Made by a program: the position numbers and the translations under genes. DNA of 5,949 bases, taken from the NCBI GenBank assembly GCA_003266065.1, contig MUZY01000187.1, forward strand, positions 9,161 through 15,109, written 5' to 3'. This DNA comes from Methanosphaera sp. rholeuAM130 (GTDB lineage Archaea; Methanobacteriota; Methanobacteria; Methanobacteriales; Methanobacteriaceae). Shown in pieces: positions 4,911 through 5,949 of this stretch. A model generated the notes under the pieces. It had not been told where the DNA came from, did no database searches, and was given only the letters and a program-made list of their open reading frames with translations. How positions within the stretch are numbered: the first letter of the stretch is position 1; each line of letters starts with the position of its first letter.

Positions 4911-5468
4911 ATGAATTATAAAAATCTATTGTTAATTCCATTATTAATTATCCTAGTAGTATCGTTATCCGGCTGTGTAGTTGAAAGCGGTACCACTTTT
5001 GAAAAAAACGGTGTCCGATTTACTTATCCGGATGATTGGCATGTGGCAAAAAGCATATCCGAAGGATCAATAGCCGCCATATGTCACGGGGATGATGATA
5101 AGATATCCATACTGATTCAGCAGGTACCATCGGAATATGGTGATACCATTGAGCAGGCATATGCCAACAACAATCAAAGACTGGCACTGATGCCCGGATA
5201 TATTAACATTCAAGAAAACAAGACAACATTGGATAACAAGAACCTGACACTTCACAGATATATCGTCAGTGATTTGAACGGCACGCAGAAGGAACATGTT
5301 GCTACATGGACGAAGATGAGTGACGGTAAGCTCTACGTCATACTCTATTCGACACCGGTTGAAAATTATGAGCAGTACAAGGGAGCCTATGATAAGGTAG
5401 TCTCATCATTTGCACTGGAAAGCGATCCTAAGGAATCCATAGTTGATCAGATAAAAGACATGATATAG
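4911..5468 (+). CDS. Secreted lipoprotein with PsbP-like domain
   Basis: The 185-residue product starts with a short basic N-terminus and a hydrophobic segment (5-19) ending in the lipobox L19-S20-G21-C22, so Cys22 is the likely lipid-anchored N-terminus on the outer face of the membrane. The mature part (about 28-170) opens with G-V-R-F-T-Y-P-D-D-W, the signature at the head of the PsbP/Mog1-like fold, and continues with alternating strands and a late A-Y-D-K-V-V-S-S-F helix typical of that family. Methanogens carry many such PsbP-related lipoproteins of unknown function; no photosynthetic role is implied. Three outer sequons (N103, N111, N123) could be glycosylated. ATG 4911 follows GGGGAG (4898-4903) at seven-base spacing. 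The gene lies 31 bases after the Ser-tail protein and 12 before coaBC, so it is probably in the same operon. A role as a ligand-binding or wall-associated protein is only a guess. Confidence 0.8.
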   Translation: MNYKNLLLIPLLIILVVSLSGCVVESGTTFEKNGVRFTYPDDWHVAKSISEGSIAAICHGDDDKISILIQQVPSEYGDTIEQAYANNNQRLALMPGYINIQENKTTLDNKNLTLHRYIVSDLNGTQKEHVATWTKMSDGKLYVILYSTPVENYEQYKGAYDKVVSSFALESDPKESIVDQIKDMI

Positions 5469-5480
5469 TAGGCGGATAAT

Positions 5481-5949
5481 ATGAAGATAATTCTATGTAT
5501 CACTGGAAGCATCGCAGCAGTAGAGGACTTGAAACTAGTGCATCAACTGCAGCGTCACGGATTTGAGGTAGAGTGTTTCATGACTCCATCGGCATGCGAG
5601 TTAATCACACCGTTATCAATGGAATTTGCCACAAAAAATCCCGTCAATACAAAAATAACAGGTTATGTGGAACATGTGACAAATGCACAGGCCGACCTGA
5701 TACTGGTTGCACCTTCAACGGCAAACACCATCAGCAAATTTGCAAATAAGATAGCAGACACGAATGTAACAACCCTGTTGCTTACGGCAAGCGGTTATGA
5801 CACTCCGATTTTATTCGTACCGTCCATGCACATATCCATGTACACGGCCATCGAGGAAAACATTGAAAGGATAACAAAAGCCCATCCACAGGTACACTTT
5901 ATGGAACCGGTCAACGCCGAAAGAAAGGCCAAGTTCCCATCAAAAGAGG
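5481..5949 (+). CDS. coaBC: Phosphopantothenoylcysteine decarboxylase/phosphopantothenate-cysteine ligase, 3' truncated
   Basis: The visible 156 residues are the flavin-dependent decarboxylase (CoaC) half; the frame is open at the window end, where the ligase (CoaB) half would follow. The complete enzyme joins cysteine to 4'-phosphopantothenate and decarboxylates the product to 4'-phosphopantetheine for coenzyme A synthesis. Visible motifs are the flavin-binding ITGSIAA (7-13), the catalytic His65 in V-E-H-V, A-P-S-T-A-N-T (77-83, the PASANT-type motif) and P-S-M-H-I-S-M-Y (114-121), the archaeal counterpart of bacterial P-x-M-N-x-x-M-W, where His replaces Asn. The end, K-A-K-F-P-S, matches the linker after the decarboxylase domain in methanogen CoaBC. 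ATG 5481 lies 12 bases after the lipoprotein stop with a weak GGCGG (5471-5475 region) as ribosome binding site, suggesting cotranscription. Fusion to CoaB is inferred from the family, not seen. Confidence 0.87.
   Translation, partial: MKIILCITGSIAAVEDLKLVHQLQRHGFEVECFMTPSACELITPLSMEFATKNPVNTKITGYVEHVTNAQADLILVAPSTANTISKFANKIADTNVTTLLLTASGYDTPILFVPSMHISMYTAIEENIERITKAHPQVHFMEPVNAERKAKFPSKE

Noticed and set aside
5067..5297. Reverse-strand ORF of 76 codons opposite the lipoprotein gene
   Set aside because: The forward frame has a signal peptide, lipobox and PsbP-like motif; the reverse frame has nothing recognisable.

Overview
The window looks like a piece of a methanogenic archaeal chromosome from the order Methanobacteriales, most likely Methanosphaera or Methanobrevibacter. 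The evidence is the very AT-rich intergenic DNA, archaeal BRE/TATA promoter elements, GGAG-type ribosome binding sites, oligo-T terminators, the C-terminal Ig-like repeat of an adhesin-like surface protein, tandem multi-CBS-domain proteins and an archaeal-type CoaBC. The genus is an inference. All genes read on the + strand.

Layout. Positions 1-204 hold the last 67 codons of a large Ig-like-repeat surface protein, closed by a hairpin plus T-tract terminator that contains its stop codon. A 368-base AT-rich gap (205-572) carries no convincing gene, one GC-richer dyad and the promoter for the next unit. Positions 573-3177 form a block of three consecutive CBS-domain genes: a two-CBS protein with a C-terminal four-cysteine zinc ribbon, and two different proteins made of four CBS motifs each. 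The first two are probably one transcript. The third is separated by a 212-base region with its own promoter, bracketed by a perfect 12-bp inverted repeat whose core heptamer also occurs a third time at the predicted transcription start.

After an oligo-T terminator region, 3343-5949 looks like a second transcription unit. It holds prephenate dehydratase with its ACT regulatory domain (phenylalanine synthesis), an overlapping gene for a single-pass membrane protein with a coiled-coil/SHOCT-like cytosolic part and a serine-rich outer tail, a PsbP-like lipoprotein, and the 5' part of coaBC (coenzyme A synthesis), cut by the window edge.

How the genes work together. The CBS proteins have no attached enzyme or transporter domain, so they are probably adenylate- or S-adenosylmethionine-responsive regulatory modules; their targets cannot be read from the sequence. 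The second unit mixes two biosynthetic enzymes with two cell-envelope proteins of unknown role. No CRISPR array, tRNA, rRNA or insertion sequence was seen. The strongest candidates for something undescribed are the repeat-bracketed promoter/leader before the third CBS gene and the trio of CBS proteins itself.
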